Positions 21,343-32,034 of a stretch of 64,000 bases of DNA are shown in pieces. This DNA comes from Symbiodinium natans (Eukaryota > Sar > Dinophyceae > Suessiales > Symbiodiniaceae), in contig CAJNDS010000857.1 in the NCBI GenBank assembly GCA_905221605.1, positions 1 to 64,000 on the forward strand. The letters are read 5' to 3'. The position numbers were made by a program, and so were the translations under genes. Below the pieces are notes generated by a model. It was not told the DNA's origin. It searched no databases and worked only from the letters and a program-made list of their open reading frames with translations. The number at the start of each line of letters is the position of its first letter. Positions within the stretch are counted from its first letter, which is position 1.

Positions 21343-21629
21343 TGCGGAGCTGCAACTGGTATTGTAGAAAAGAGTTAGTGTTGAGAGTTGGAAGGGTTAA
21401 TGAACCCGGAAATCATGTTTGGCTCAAGATGGGCTTGAACAGAAAGCCACAAGTTCAAAAAGTAGTGCCTGGGTTTTTAGGGTTTGGTAAGGGTGTGGAT
21501 TCCTTCCCCCTTTCCTTCCCCGCTGGGTTGCTCTTATCCGTGTTCTTGTTTGTTTCTTGGTTCGATCTGGGGAATATAGGTTCAGGGCGATTAGGGGAGT
21601 TGATTTCCTTCCTTGGTTGTCCCCCCGTA
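21343..21629 (+). repeat. 3' LTR
   Basis: This is the direct repeat of 618-904, 287 bp, and ends GTA at 21629, directly followed by CCCTAAA units. It carries the same TTTGGCTCAAG at 21418-21428. Confidence 0.9.
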
Positions 21630-21904
21630 CCCTAAACCCTAAACCCTAAACCCTAAACCCTAAACCCTAAACCCTAAACCCTAAACCCTAAACCCTACTG
21701 ACAAGCACTCTTGGCGGCTCAGGGCTCCTCCCTGCCAGCAAAACACTTACTCGCCTTTCTTTGACACAAATTCCCAGATCTTCCAAAACCCCTTAACTAA
21801 ATCATATACCCTAATTCATAATCAGGATCCTGAGTAGAAATTAATTAGGGTCTGTTCCTTGATTGAGGGGTTTTGGAAGACCTCGGAAAGTGTTTTGTGG
21901 GACC
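21630..21904. repeat. Telomere-like array and small hairpin element
   Basis: CCCTAAA units at 21630-21696 begin with the right CCCTA target duplication of the LTR element. At 21776-21885 an imperfect inverted repeat (TCTTCCAAAACCCCTTAA against its complement) frames about 110 bp and looks like a MITE. Confidence 0.7.
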
Positions 21905-21986
21905 TTTCGTTGACAGAAAAGCGTCGCGTGGGAGTGTCAGACACCACTGGCAGCCCGACTTCTCCAGCTCGTCGAGCAGCTCCACC
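21905..21986 (-). CDS. Candidate exon, unidentified minus-strand gene
   Basis: Read on the minus strand from an AG|G site at 21986, the frame gives VELLDELEKSGCQWCLTLPR, well balanced in amino acids and GC-rich. The left (donor) end is not fixed. Product not recognised. CCCTAAA units lie next to the acceptor. Confidence 0.4.
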
Positions 21987-22099
21987 CTCCCACCCTAAAC
22001 CCTAAACCCTAAACCCTAAACCCTAAACCCTGAACCCTGAACCCTGAACCCTAAACCTAAACCCTAAACCCTAGCTAGGTCACAGGGGAGTGTAGCATC

Positions 22100-22156
22100 T
22101 TCGTGGACAGCCATGCTATCCAACCGCGCAAGGCCGCGCTGCGCAATGCAGCGCGC
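22100..22156 (-). CDS. Candidate exon, unidentified minus-strand gene
   Basis: AG|G start at 22156 and a possible GA donor after 22100 frame 19 codons, ARCIAQRGLARLDSMAVHE. It fits the exon style of the protease gene to the right. The plus strand is also open here, so the strand is inferred from the splice pattern. Confidence 0.4.
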
Positions 22157-24197
22157 CTTGCTTGGGTCATGAGGTTCCCACAGGGCAACATAGGGGCCTT
22201 CAGAATTAAAATTAGGGTTTGGTGGGGGTTACTATGGTCTAGCTATAAAGGGGCCAGAAGGGAACACTTTTTAGTATTTCTTCCGACTGCTGGTAGGGGG
22301 CCTCAGAAATTTTCGGGTCCCAACCGCACGTGGAAGATCGGAAGGTGCCTTCTGGCAGGGTTTTACCGCTGAGGGCTTCAGCGTCAACTTCTGGAAGATC
22401 AACGGTAAAACTCGGAGTTTTTAGAAAGCTTCAAGTTTGCCATTCGGGTTTAGGGTTTAGGGTTTAGGGTTTAGGGTTTAGGGTTTAGGGCTTAGGAAGG
22501 ATCAATTCATGGTCCAGCTGCTCAGGGTGTATAGACTTGGTGGCGATTAGGGCCTTTAGGTGTTTGAGAGTTTTGTTTGGGAACAAGGGCCCCTGAACCC
22601 TAAACCCTAAACCCTGAAGCCTGAACCCTAAATACTAAACCCCAAACCCTAAACCCTAAACCCCAAACCCTAAACCCTAAATCCTAAACCCCAAACCTTA
22701 CACCCTAAACCCTGAACCCTAAACCCTGGAAACTCATCTCTACAACCGGCGCGCCTGCCACGCCGAGAGGCCCAACCTGGAGCTCACGTTGGTTGCCAAG
22801 GCCCAGGGGCTCCAATACCCCTTCAATAGAAGGAATATTCCTTGAAATGTGAGAGGATTCCTGATCTGGTTTAAGGAATATTCCTTCATGAAGGGGTCTC
22901 GCCAGTAACCCTTGCTTAAGCCTTGTGTCGGGTTGGGCGTGGGGTTGAGCCCAGACTTCTGAGGTTGGGTTTGAGGTGGTTGGCTGGATTTTCTCTGCAC
23001 TCTATGCAACCACAAATGCCAACCCCTGCGAAACCTTCGCAAGCCTTGACGTCTCAAGCCCAAAGCCCCAAACGGCCCCAACGCCAAAACCGAAGCTCTC
23101 CCACAACTCTTAACCCCAAAGGGCTCAAATCCGAAACCTGAGAAGCCGAAGACGTGACCCTTCGTGCATTTTGCCGAGGTCCCAATTTGCTACGTTTACT
23201 TTTTATTTGGCCTAGTACTCTATACCCGAAAAATGAGGAAACGTCGAAGCCACCGATGGCAGCTAACCATAGACCCCCCCCCGCCTCGACCCTACGAGTA
23301 CACAGCCTGGCATACCTGATCCCTGTTCCCCAGGGCGAGCCAACCCGCCTGACGGCAACCTTAAACCCTAGAGGCTCTGAACCCTACAGACCTCGTGAAA
23401 CTCCCAACCACGAACTCCAAGAACGATTTCAAGTCCAAATCCATCATGCGCCGACCTCCCCGGAGCCGTTTAAGGCTTAGAAGCTTAAAAGGTTGCCATT
23501 GCCGCTACCCTTTGTGCGACCGAAAACTACGTGCAAACACGAAGATCCCGACCTGAAGTTTAGGGTTTAGGGCTTAGGGCTTAGGGCTTGGGGCTTAGGA
23601 ATTAGGGCTTAGGGCGTAGGGCATAGGGCTTAGGGCTTGGGGCTTAGGGCTTAGGGCTTAGGGCTTGGGGCTTAGGGCTTAGGGTTTTGGGTCCAAACGC
23701 ACCACAAGGCCAGCTTCCCAGGCTCCCCTGCACGGTGGCCGCCAGGCGACCACCCGGCCCGAGTTGCTGCCGGTGGATGAAACCTCCGGCCCATAGCTTC
23801 GGGTTTATAGGGTTTAGGGTTTAGGGCTTAGGGTTTAGGGTTTAGGGTCTGAGGTTTAGAGTGTAGGGATGCTTCAAAAAACATCCCAAACAGACGCAAC
23901 ATAGCTTCCAGGTGAGTTTCTGCCGGCTTTCAGCCGATCCTCACCGGCATGTCGATCGTATGGCGTGGGTTGGTCAAGCCGGGAAGGATGTTTTTCTTGG
24001 TTTGGGAGTTTTGGTCTTCGGGCTTGGCTCAGACTTTCTCTCACGTCCGTGCCCAACTCATACAGCTCTAAGATACGATGCGCCAAGCCCAACAAAAGCC
24101 CAACAAAAATCCAAAACCCTAAGCCCCTAAACCCCTAAACCCCAAAACGCCTAAACCCCTAAACCCCTGCGAAATCTCAAAACCCCGAGCTTGGGAC
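22157..24197. other. Mosaic of telomere-like tracts and unassigned sequence
   Basis: TTTAGGG units at 22446-22496, CCCTAAA with CCCCAAA variants at 22594-22730, the variant AGGGCTT at 23560-23690, and TTTAGGG at 23806-23870. Between them are GC-rich pieces at 22280-22440, 22740-23540 and 23690-23800 that are open in several frames. I could not settle exons there. Confidence 0.5.
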
Positions 24198-24238
24198 CTG
24201 CCGCCGGCTCCGACCCACAGGGATGCCACCAGCGCCTC
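24198..24238 (-). CDS. Candidate exon, unidentified minus-strand gene
   Basis: AG|G start at 24238 and a CAG|GT donor after 24198 frame EALVASLWVGAGG plus two bases. Short, but both splice sites fit. Confidence 0.4.
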
Positions 24239-24732
24239 CTCGGAGATTCAAGATGTTGTTCAGGGTTTAGGAGGGGTTTGCGGGGTTTGGGTTTAGTGCT
24301 TAGATTTTCTTACTTTCACTGTAATTCTATGTTTTTTTTTTTTTTTTTGGGGGGGGGGGGGGGGTTAGGGTTCAGGGTAAAGTTTTTTAGGGTTGGGGAG
24401 GGGGGGAAGGGGGGTCCGGTTTGTAGGGTAGGTGTGGAAACTTACCTGTCTGGCGTTGGGGGTGATACGCCCTAAGCTTACACCCCCTATCCAAAACCCC
24501 TAAACCCCCGAAACCCCCTAAACCCTAAACTTCAACCCCGCAAAAAACCTAACCCTAAACCCTATACCCTAAACCAACCCTAAACCTAAGCCCCCCCCCC
24601 AAAAAAAATAAACAAATAAAATAAAATGACAAATAAAATGAATACATATATATATAATGATGATAATTAATCATCATAATAAATAAATAAATAAAATCAA
24701 CCCCTAAACCCAAAACTTTAGTATCCAAGGGC
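24239..24732. other. Low-complexity and telomere-like spacer
   Basis: Homopolymer runs of T and G (24330-24364), G-rich and CCCTAAA-like words, and an AT-rich piece with AAATAAAATAAA (24600-24700). No coding signal. Confidence 0.7.
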
Positions 24733-24815
24733 GGCGCGCGGCTTGTGCCCGTGCTGGTGGTTGGGCAGAAGCTTGGCCTCCGATCAAGGCAGATAAAAGG
24801 CCGGCCCGGTCGGCC
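24733..24815 (-). CDS. Candidate exon, unidentified minus-strand gene
   Basis: From an AG|G site at 24815 the minus strand reads ADRAGLLSALIGGQASAQPP followed by an Ala/Arg-rich tail. The donor is not fixed. Next to the acceptor lies a long TTTAGGG tract (plus strand). Confidence 0.4.
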
Positions 24816-24822
24816 CTGGTCT

Positions 24823-24990
24823 GGGTTTAGGGTTTAGGGTTTAGGGTTTAGGGTTGAGGGTCTAGGGTTTAGGGTTTAGGGTTTAGGGTTTAGGGTTTAG
24901 GGTTTAGGGTTTAGGGTTTAGGGTTTAGGGTTTAGGGTTTGGGGTTTGGGGTTTGGGGTTTAGGGTTTAGGGTTTAGGGTTCAGGGTTGA
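24823..24990 (+). repeat. TTTAGGG array
   Basis: About 23 units, mostly exact, with a short TTTGGGG stretch near the right end. Confidence 0.95.
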
Positions 24991-25027
24991 GAGGATATTG
25001 CACGGTGTTCTCTGAAAACACCGCCGC

Positions 25028-25070
25028 CTAGAAGCCACGCTGTGAGCACGCCCTCGGGCCGTCCATCCGC
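25028..25070 (-). CDS. Candidate exon, unidentified minus-strand gene
   Basis: AG|G start at 25070 and a possible GC donor after 25028 give ADGRPEGVLTAWLL plus one base. The plus strand also shows a GTAAGT at 25083, so the strand is not certain. Confidence 0.33.
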
Positions 25071-27506
25071 CTGGGCCGCGACGTAAGTTTAGGGTTTAGG
25101 GTTTAGGGTTTAGGGCTTTAGGGCATCCATTGAAGCTTCTTGGTGTCGGAGGGTGGTACAAGGCTGATGTGTTGCGGAGCTTCCACCGCATCCCTGTAAC
25201 ACTGCACCTCAATAGTACATACTTTGACTGGTTTAGCGCTTAAGGCTGGAGGGCAGGGTTAGGTGATTGGGAGCTCAGGGTTTGCTGTCTACCACATGTC
25301 CTGAACCTCAAAACCCCTACGACCCCTTTCAGTCCTGTGAGCCCCGTGGTGTGATGAAGCCCAAATAGCCCCTAGAAAGCAACAAACGACTTATCAACCC
25401 TCTGGATAAACTCCAGGGTTTAAGGCTTCTGGTTAACGGCTTATGAGGGTTATAAGGTCCGTTCCAGGCTCCAGGGTTTGAGGCTTCTCAGGTCTAGGCA
25501 ACAAAGCCCGAGGCTTTTCCGAGGTTTTATAGCGTTTAGGGGCACTGTTGACTCTACTTGCACACACACACACACACACACCTTGGCGTGCCCAAGTGCG
25601 CAGGGTGGCTGGTGCTAGCAAACTTGCACGAAAAGTGCGCTTCCAGAACTGAGAGCCCAGCACACTGAGACATCTGCGCTTGCCACGTGCCTGCGGAGAT
25701 CGCCTACAGGAAGGCGATCTCGCGAAGGGCTGCTTAGGGCTTAGGGTTTAGGGTTTAGGGTTTAGGGTTTAGGCTTTAGGGTTTAGGGTTTAGGGGTTAG
25801 GGGTTAGGCGTTTAGCGTTTAGGGTTTAGCTGTTCGGGTGGACTGAATGTTGTGCCCCGGTCGCGGCTGTGAGACTGTTCCATGCTAGCTTAAACTTGCC
25901 TAAACCCTGAAGCTACACACCTTGCAGCCTTGAACCCTGAAACAATACCCTAAAGTTACAGTTTCAATCCTTACATGCACCCCGAAACCACAAACCCTCA
26001 ACTAACCCTAAAGCCTACAGTAAACCCTGAATCTCAAACCCTAAACCCTAAACCCTAAACCCTAAACCCTAAACCCTAAACCCTAAACCCTAAACCCTAA
26101 ACCCTACCTAACATCCTTATAAACCCCCCGCCCAAATGCAAACCTGGAATGGAGACTCTGACGAGATCATCCTGGACTCGTGGAGAGTATATCCAGCTCT
26201 GGGCTCGCTGCTTTTCAGTCTGGGGTTTAGGGTTTAGGGTTTAGGGTTTAGGGTTTAGGGTTTAGGGTTTAGGGTTTAGGGGTTTAGGGTTTAGGGTTTA
26301 GGGTTTAGGGTTTAGGGGTTAGGGGTTAGGGGTTTAGAGTTTAGGGGTTTAGGGTTTTCAGGGTTTATAGGGCGTGTAGCAGTGTACGCGCACGGGAAGT
26401 GCGCCCTTTCTTTAGATTTAGGCGCGCTCCCTATCGCGTGCTTGCGCATCCCAAGCAAGGGGCTTTCTGAATTTGAAAGCACGGAAAATTCAGCCCAGCT
26501 AGGATCCTGCCAGAAGCCCCCCTGGTCCAAGGAATCCGGTCGCCAACAGGGGGGCACCCCCAGCCAGGGGCCCAGCTAAAACAACTCAGCGGTTCAGGTT
26601 TCGGAAGTATAGCAGCTACGCTCCGTGGTGGAAAGCGTCGCGCGCCCACAGGGGTCTTTATGCCCACAGATGCAAGCTCCATGCTCGGGGCTTTTACAGG
26701 GTGTTTCAGGGGGTTCAGGGCACAGGGTGTTTGTTACAACCCCTCAGCATCCACTACTATTTCCAAGGGTACCCTTTTTGGGGTTCGTTGCTATATACGG
26801 GAGGCTTGAGACCAAAAAAAAAAAAAGGAAAAAGGGCACCACTGGGCTACCAAGTGAGTTGTTGGGGTTCAGGGTTCAGGGTTCAGGGTTCAGGGTTCAG
26901 GGTTCAGGGTTCAGGGTTCAGGGTTTAGGGTTTAGGGTTTAGGGTTTAGGGTTTAGGGTTTAGGGTTTAGGGTTAGGGTTTAGGGTTTAGGGTTTAGGGT
27001 TTAGGGTTCGCTAGTGAGAGTTGAGGGGTGCGGCGTTTTGGGGCGCAGGGTTCAGGGCTTTTGGGGACTTCGGCTTGATACTTGACCCCGAAACCCTCAA
27101 CCTAAAACCAACACGAAACCCTATCGAACCCTAAAAACCGTCACATCTGTAAACGCTAAGCCCTGCACCCTAAACCCTATAGACCCTAAACCCCAAGAAG
27201 CCCTACAAACCCTAAACCCCAATAAGCCCTATAAACCCTAAACCCCAATAAACCCTACAAACCCTAAACCCCAAACCCGAGAACACCCCAAATAAACCCT
27301 ATAAACCCCAAACCCCAATAAACCCCATAAACCGTAAGCCGCCAAACCCGAAGAACACCCCCCAATAAACCCTATAAACCCTAAACCCCTATAAACCCTA
27401 TTATAAGACTAAACCCCAAACCTTAAACAAACCTGAACCCTAACCCCTAAACCCTAAACCCTAAACAAAACCCTAAACCCCTACACCCGAAGAACACCCC
27501 CCCGAC
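25071..27506. other. Mosaic of telomere-like tracts; no settled gene
   Basis: TTTAGGG or CCCTAAA tracts at 25085-25118, 25736-25828, 26036-26105, 26222-26350 and 26862-27010 (the left part is the variant TTCAGGG), then degenerate CCCTAAA/CCCCAATAAA at 27105-27480. A (CA)n run lies at 25560-25580. A GC-rich piece at 26145-26215 is open on both strands and could hold one more minus-strand exon. A 26680-26860 piece ends GGGCTACCAAG, shared with 39040-39105. Confidence 0.55.
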
Positions 27507-27584
27507 CTCCGCAGCATCACCCGACAAAGTCTGCAAGCACTGCCGCGCCGACGTGTCCAAGAACCCGGGCGCCGCCGCCCGATC
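27507..27584 (-). CDS. Candidate exon, unidentified minus-strand gene
   Basis: AG|G at 27584 and GAG|GTCGGG after 27507 frame exactly 26 codons, beginning DRAAAPGFLDTSARQCLQTL. This is the best-supported of the unidentified exons: both sites match and the frame is phase 0 at both ends. The product is not recognised. Confidence 0.5.
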
Positions 27585-29490
27585 CTCTGCAAATACATAT
27601 TCTGTTTGTGTATAGGTTTTGGTTTTGGGGTTTGGGGTTTAGGGTTTAGGGTTTAGGGTTTGGGGTTTGGGGTTTAGGGTTTGGGGATAATTTAGGGGGG
27701 GGGGGGGGCTTCCGAAACTAGGGGGTCCCTTATTAGGGTCCTTATTCTAGGGGGATCCTACTATTTGGGGATCTATATTGGGGTCCCCTGTTTTCGTAAA
27801 CCCCCATGTATGTGTATATGTACACGCATAAGCCTGCGCATCTATCTATAACCTGCTATGGTGACTTACTGTTCAGGGGTCCAGGGTTTAAATCTCCAGC
27901 CTACTGGGCCTGGCGGTTTGCGCTTGAGGGTTAGAGGGCTGACGGGTTGGAGGGTCTGTGTTTTGTGGATGCTTAGGGTTTAGGGTTTAGGCTTTAGGGT
28001 TTAGGGTTTAGTTTAGGGTTTTGGGTTCAAGCCCAGTCCAACTTTGGGGGAGTTTAGGGATAAGGGCTTAAGCTCCGTGTGATGCTGGAACTGGGAGAGT
28101 CACAAGCGTTCCCGAAATCTTGGAAAGCAACAGCTACCAAAGTCAAGCAACCACCAGGACGGGCTATCCGGCCTTCTCATCCCCATAAATCAACCCATCA
28201 TAGCCCATCCTGGCACTGTTGCACCTGACTGGCCACAACTGGCGTTGCAGTTGCTTCCCCTGAACCCTGAAGACCAAACAAACATACATGCCTGTCGGGA
28301 AAAGCGGCGGGGCTGGTAGGTCAGCCTATGAAGCTCTAACTAAGACAAACACGCCATGTTACCCTGTAACCAACTACGCCCAGAGGCCAATCAATATGCC
28401 CGATCAAACATCTCACCCCCTAACCCCCTAAGCCCCAAACCTGGACCACTGACCCTTGCGTCCTGGGACCAGGCGCGTGAAAGCGCCCGAAGTGCCCATC
28501 GCTGAGAGTCGCGGAAGCCTGTGCCAGCATTCTCTTTTTACACACGCACGTACAGATTCCAACTTCATTTGCAATATAGTGCATATGTAGATACACGCAT
28601 ATGTTTGCTTTATGCTTATGCAGAAGCCTGGGTTGCCCAGTAACCTGGGACATCCTGGGACTACAAAGGATGCCCTTGTTTTTTGCTTCAAAGGGTTTGT
28701 ATTTAAGCATTTAACCCCCCCCAAGAAGGGAATAAGGGCACGCTGTTAAGCTATCCATGACCAAAGCTACCCGGCCCCTCAAAATGCAACTACATAAGCC
28801 CCTAATCCCTACACGCTGAACAGCTTTAGAACACATCCGAAACGAAAGAAAAACACACACACCCTCCCCCCCCTCCCCCGCCCCCGCAGAACACACACGC
28901 ACACTCACACACAAACACAAAAACAAACACAAACAGAAACACAAACAGAAACACAAACACAAACACCACAAACACAGCAAACACAAACCCACATAAATAA
29001 AGCAACATCAAGAATGTTAGCCCAATAAAACAAGCACACAGACAGACAAACAATCAAACACACAAACAAAAACAACAACAACCAACAACAAAGAACGCAA
29101 ACACAACAAACAAAAACAAACAAACAAAAAAAAAAAACACACACAACACAAAACAAAACAACACAACACAACACAAAACAAAGCACAACCACACAACACA
29201 AAACAACACAACACAACACAAAAACAAAACCCAAAAAACAAGCAAAACAGCCAAATTTTCACTAACAAGCCCAGATGGGGGACTCCGAAATTAGGGGGGC
29301 ACCCTGTTGGGGTCCTGATTGTAAGGGAATCCTACTACTTGGGGGTCTATATTCAGGGGTCCCCCATTTAACCCTAAACCCTAAAAACCTAAACCCTAAA
29401 CCCTTAAATCCTAAACCCTTAACCCCTAAACCCTAAACCCGAAACCCTAAACCCCGAACCCTAAGCCCTCACTGCGTCCCGGCCTTGGGC
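27585..29490. other. Repeats and low-complexity spacer
   Basis: TTTGGGG/TTTAGGG tracts at 27615-27690 and 27970-28025, two copies of a dispersed short element at 27700-27805 and 29275-29368, a strongly A/C-skewed stretch of ACAAACAC words at 28845-29240, and CCCTAAA-like units at 29370-29465. The Cys/Val/Phe-rich minus-strand frames over the A/C stretch are artefacts of composition. Confidence 0.7.
28845..29240. repeat. A/C-only low-complexity tract
   Basis: Words such as ACACAAAC and ACAAAACAAC with almost no G or T on the plus strand. Extreme strand asymmetry. Confidence 0.9.
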
Positions 29491-29536
29491 CTCCGGCCCT
29501 GGGAGCTGCGTGAGGAGCCGGAGTTCCGCGGCTCGC
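29491..29536 (-). CDS. Candidate exon, unidentified minus-strand gene
   Basis: AG|G at 29536 and GAG|GC after 29491 frame RAAELRLLTQLPGPE after one phase base. The composition is typical of a real exon; product unknown. Confidence 0.42.
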
Positions 29537-29667
29537 CTCCGCGCTGCGAGGGGGGAATTTCAGGGTTTTTTCTGGTTTTTCTGGGACTGAATTTGCCGAC
29601 AGTTTCCCTACTTGGCAAAAGGGAGTTTAGGGTTTAGGGTTTAGGGTATAGGGTTTGGGATTTCATT

Positions 29668-29784
29668 CCGTACTTTGGAGTAGACCCTGGAATACAAAAA
29701 GGTATATACATTTAGGTATAAGTGGCTATAATGAGAACCCAGAGCCAAAAAAAGGATTAAAGTATAGTACTCCAAAGCCCAGGT
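29668..29784. repeat. Dispersed element family 3
   Basis: CCGTACTTTGGAGTAGACCC at one end and AGTATAGTACTCCAAAGCCC at the other pair; the middle is GGTATA-TAAGT-AGAACCCAGAGCC. Further copies at 31918-32034 and 54792-54892. Confidence 0.8.
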
Positions 29785-30164
29785 TTTATGGGTTATGCTT
29801 ACTAATCAGGGGGGTGGTTGCTTCTAAACCGTAGGTAAAGAGAGCCCCAGGTTTGGGCTTCAGGGATTCAGGGTGTTTGGGTTTCAGGGCTGTAGGGATT
29901 CAGGGGTTTACGGTTTAGGCTTTAGGGTGTAGGGTTTAGGGTTTTGAGGGGGGGGGGGGGGGGGGGGAGGGGGCTTCAGGGGTTTCAGGGCTGTATGGGA
30001 TTGAGGGGTTTAGGGTTGGGTGGGGCTTCAGGGGTTTCTTTGGCGAAAGAACATCCATGGGGTCGGAAGGCATGGGCCCGAAGTTGGCAGAGATGAGGAG
30101 GGCCGAGATCTTCGCAAGGACTGTCCAAGAACCAGCAGCCACATATAAACTACTACAAGAACTT

Positions 30165-30270
30165 GGGATGTTAACCCCTTATACTTGCCGTCCTTCATAG
30201 GGATTATATAATAGGGGGGGGGTACTATAATCCCCATTATAAGGACTGTTAGTAGAAGGGGGAACATCCC
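30165..30270. repeat. Hairpin element family 1, full copy
   Basis: The arms GGGATGTTAACCCCTTATAC and the complement of GAAGGGGGAACATCCC pair around a G-run centre; 106 bp. Confidence 0.82.
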
Positions 30271-30302
30271 AACTCAAAACCCTCAAATCCCTGAACCCTA
30301 CC

Positions 30303-30404
30303 AGAGAAACCCTAAACCCTAAACCCTAAACCCTAAACCCTAAACCCTAAACCCTAAACCCTAAACCCTAAACCCTAAACCCTAAACCCTAAACCCTAAA
30401 CCCT
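30303..30404. repeat. CCCTAAA array
   Basis: Fourteen exact units, ending CCCTACC. Confidence 0.95.
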
Positions 30405-31010
30405 ACCGGAGAAGGCAGGATCTGCTCATTGTATCCAGGACAGCGCGGCCGGCCACGTCATCTTCGGACCCCCGCACCCCAAAACCGGAGCCAAGGGTTT
30501 AGGGTTTAAGGTTTAGGGTTTAGGGTTTTGGGTTTAGGGATAAACATAACACGATCATGCCCTTAATAACCCTGAGTGATATCGCTGTTGCGTATAAGCT
30601 GCCCCAACACCCAACTTCAAGTGAATAGACTTTACAGGCAATGCCCGAAGCAATTCCAGCACGCCCCAGACTCTGGTGGAACCCGAAAACATCAAATTAG
30701 GTTTCGGGTTTAGGGTTTAGGGGCGGGCGGCGGGCGGGGGGGGGGGTGGGGGGTAAGCTGGACACTTGAAGGCTATGCTGGGGAAAGGGGGCGGGGGTGG
30801 CGGGGGGGGGGGTGGGGGTGGTCCAAAGGCAACAACACTTCTGCACAGGCCTCTCGCTGGTCTCTTTCAGCCACTGGTCTACCTGCAATTCGACACCAGG
30901 GTTTAGGGTCTATGATCGGGTTTCGGGTTTAGGGGTTACACCCCAAAATGCTCTAGCTGCTTGGTCCTTGCACACAGTCCACTCTTCAGCGTTCGGCCCG
31001 CGCGCATGAG

Positions 31011-31461
31011 TCATGAGGATGTTGCCAAGATGATTACTCTTTCCACCCCAGACGTGTGGCCTTCCACAAGCTTTTGACCACGCGTGGCACGCAACTTCTT
31101 GCGCAAGGCCTCATCCCTGGCGAACTTTGAGCGAACAACAGCCAACATCACGGCCACTTTCAGATTATCCCAATCTGGACGCTCCTCGATCTTTCCACCT
31201 TTCAATTTTGCATCCATGGGCTTGTCACCAAGTGACCCGCCCCGTGTGAACGAATCCCTTCCGTCCCAGTCCTTAATCTTAGCTTGATATGCATGCTCAG
31301 AAGTTGGGTACAGATCACCTTCGAACTCCACACCCTGCCGGCAGGGAAAGAAGTTCGACAGGAAATAGAATTCTCCACGGAACCGATTGATTGGCATTGC
31401 AGTACCGATGCAAGGATGGACCAGCTGCACCACTGCACGCAGAAACCTTGAGCCTGATGCC
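31011..31461 (-). CDS. NADAR-domain protein (YbiA-like), exon or nearly complete gene
   Basis: An AG|G site puts the exon start at 31461; a methionine follows at 31397 (MPINRFRGEFYFLSNFFP). The domain shows the family hallmarks in order: I-x-F-R-x-E-F-x-F-L-S-N-F, then YPTSEHAYQAKI, then RPDWDNLKVAVMLAVVRSKF, then LRKKL, then LVEG. NADAR proteins cleave N-glycosidic bonds of riboflavin intermediates or of ADP-ribosylated guanine; the Glu of PTSEH is the conserved acidic residue. The usual final Trp-Gly segment is missing: the frame runs into a stop at 31011 without it, so a donor near 31035-31050 and a further exon to the left are likely. It is one of the few recognisable genes of this half of the window. 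Confidence 0.75.
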
Positions 31462-31515
31462 CTGCAACATGATGTGGCAGCTCTCCCTCTAGAGTCCACA
31501 AGCACTCGGCGATGC

Positions 31516-31616
31516 CCCTAAAGCCTAAACCCTAAACCCTAAACCCTAAACCCTAAACCCTAAACCCTAAACCCTAAACCCTAAACCCTAAACCCTAAAC
31601 CCTAAACCCTAAACCC
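31516..31616. repeat. CCCTAAA array
   Basis: About 13 exact units between the NADAR exon and the next candidate exon. Confidence 0.95.
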
Positions 31617-31618
31617 GC

Positions 31619-31645
31619 CTCGGCCAGGAGCTGCACCAAGCGGAC
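31619..31645 (-). CDS. Candidate 27-bp micro-exon, unidentified gene
   Basis: CAG|G at 31645 and GAG|GC after 31619 frame nine codons, VRLVQLLAE. It may be an upstream exon of the NADAR gene or of another gene. Very short, so support is limited. Confidence 0.33.
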
Positions 31646-31705
31646 CTGGGGCTCTCTGGCTTAAGCTTAGTCCCTCTAAACCCGCTTCCCTCAAAGACTC
31701 AGATT

Positions 31706-31906
31706 GGGTTTAGGGTTTAGGGTTTAGGGTTTGGGGTTTGGGGATTGGGGATTGGGGGTTGGGGATTGGGGATTGGGGATTGGGGATTGGGGATTGGGGA
31801 TTGGGGATTGGGGTTTGGGGTTTGGGGTTTGGGGTTTGGGGTTTGGGGTTTGGGGTTTGGGGTTTGGGGTTTGGGGTTTGGGGTTTGGGGTTTGGGGTTT
31901 GGGGTT
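31706..31906 (+). repeat. Array stepping from TTTAGGG through GGGGATT to GGGGTTT
   Basis: Three TTTAGGG units, then about ten ATTGGGG units, then about fourteen TTTGGGG units. Each block is internally uniform, which suggests block-wise tandem amplification of single variants. Confidence 0.95.
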
Positions 31907-31917
31907 TACTGGCCTTT

Positions 31918-32034
31918 ATCCCTACTTCGGAGTAGACCCTGGAAAAAAAGTAATATGCTTGTCAGGCAGAAGTAGCTATGATAGGAACCCAGAACCAAAA
32001 AACAGTATTAAAGTATAGTAGCTCTAAAACCCAG
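31918..32034. repeat. Dispersed element family 3
   Basis: CCCTACTTCGGAGTAGACCC to AGTATAGTAGCTCTAAAACC; the middle shares ATAGGAACCCAGAACCAAAA with the copy at 54792. Confidence 0.8.

Larger units (their letters stand above)
618..21629 (+). mobile_element. LTR retrotransposon, Ty1/copia-like by its signals, without visible pol
   Basis: Two direct 287-bp repeats (618-904 and 21343-21629) bound the element and differ at only three positions that I can see, so it is young. The 5' LTR is followed at once by a primer-binding site matching the initiator tRNA-Met anticodon arm, and the 3' LTR is preceded by a purine tract. CCCTA flanks both ends, which fits a 5-bp target duplication. The inside codes for a very long Gag-like protein (972-7778 plus 19944-20971). 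I found no reverse transcriptase, integrase or protease motif, so it is probably non-autonomous and mobilised in trans. A 12-kb DNA transposon interrupts it. The Ty1/copia placement rests on primer site, tract and duplication length only. Confidence 0.85.
29537..31010. other. Spacer with hairpin elements and telomere-like tracts
   Basis: Contains a palindromic element at 29668-29784, a run of G at 29948-29967, a hairpin element at 30165-30270, 14 or so CCCTAAA units at 30303-30404 and G-rich runs at 30720-30820. GC-rich pieces at 30045-30130 and 30405-30490 are open on the minus strand but lack convincing splice pairs. Confidence 0.6.

Noticed and set aside
22103-22372. 89-codon plus-strand frame
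   Set aside because: The better pattern is the minus-strand exon 22100-22156 with splice sites; the rest of the plus frame runs into repeat-like sequence.
27510-27600. Plus-strand zinc-ribbon-like reading DKVCKHCRADVSKN
   Set aside because: The plus strand lacks an AG|G acceptor here, while the minus strand has both splice sites and 26 open codons in phase 0.
28711-29268. Cys/Val/Phe-rich minus-strand frames resembling membrane proteins
   Set aside because: They arise from the A/C-only tract; no start context, no homology-like pattern.
30797-31009. Plus-strand frame before the NADAR exon
   Set aside because: It starts in G-runs and has no domain-like content.
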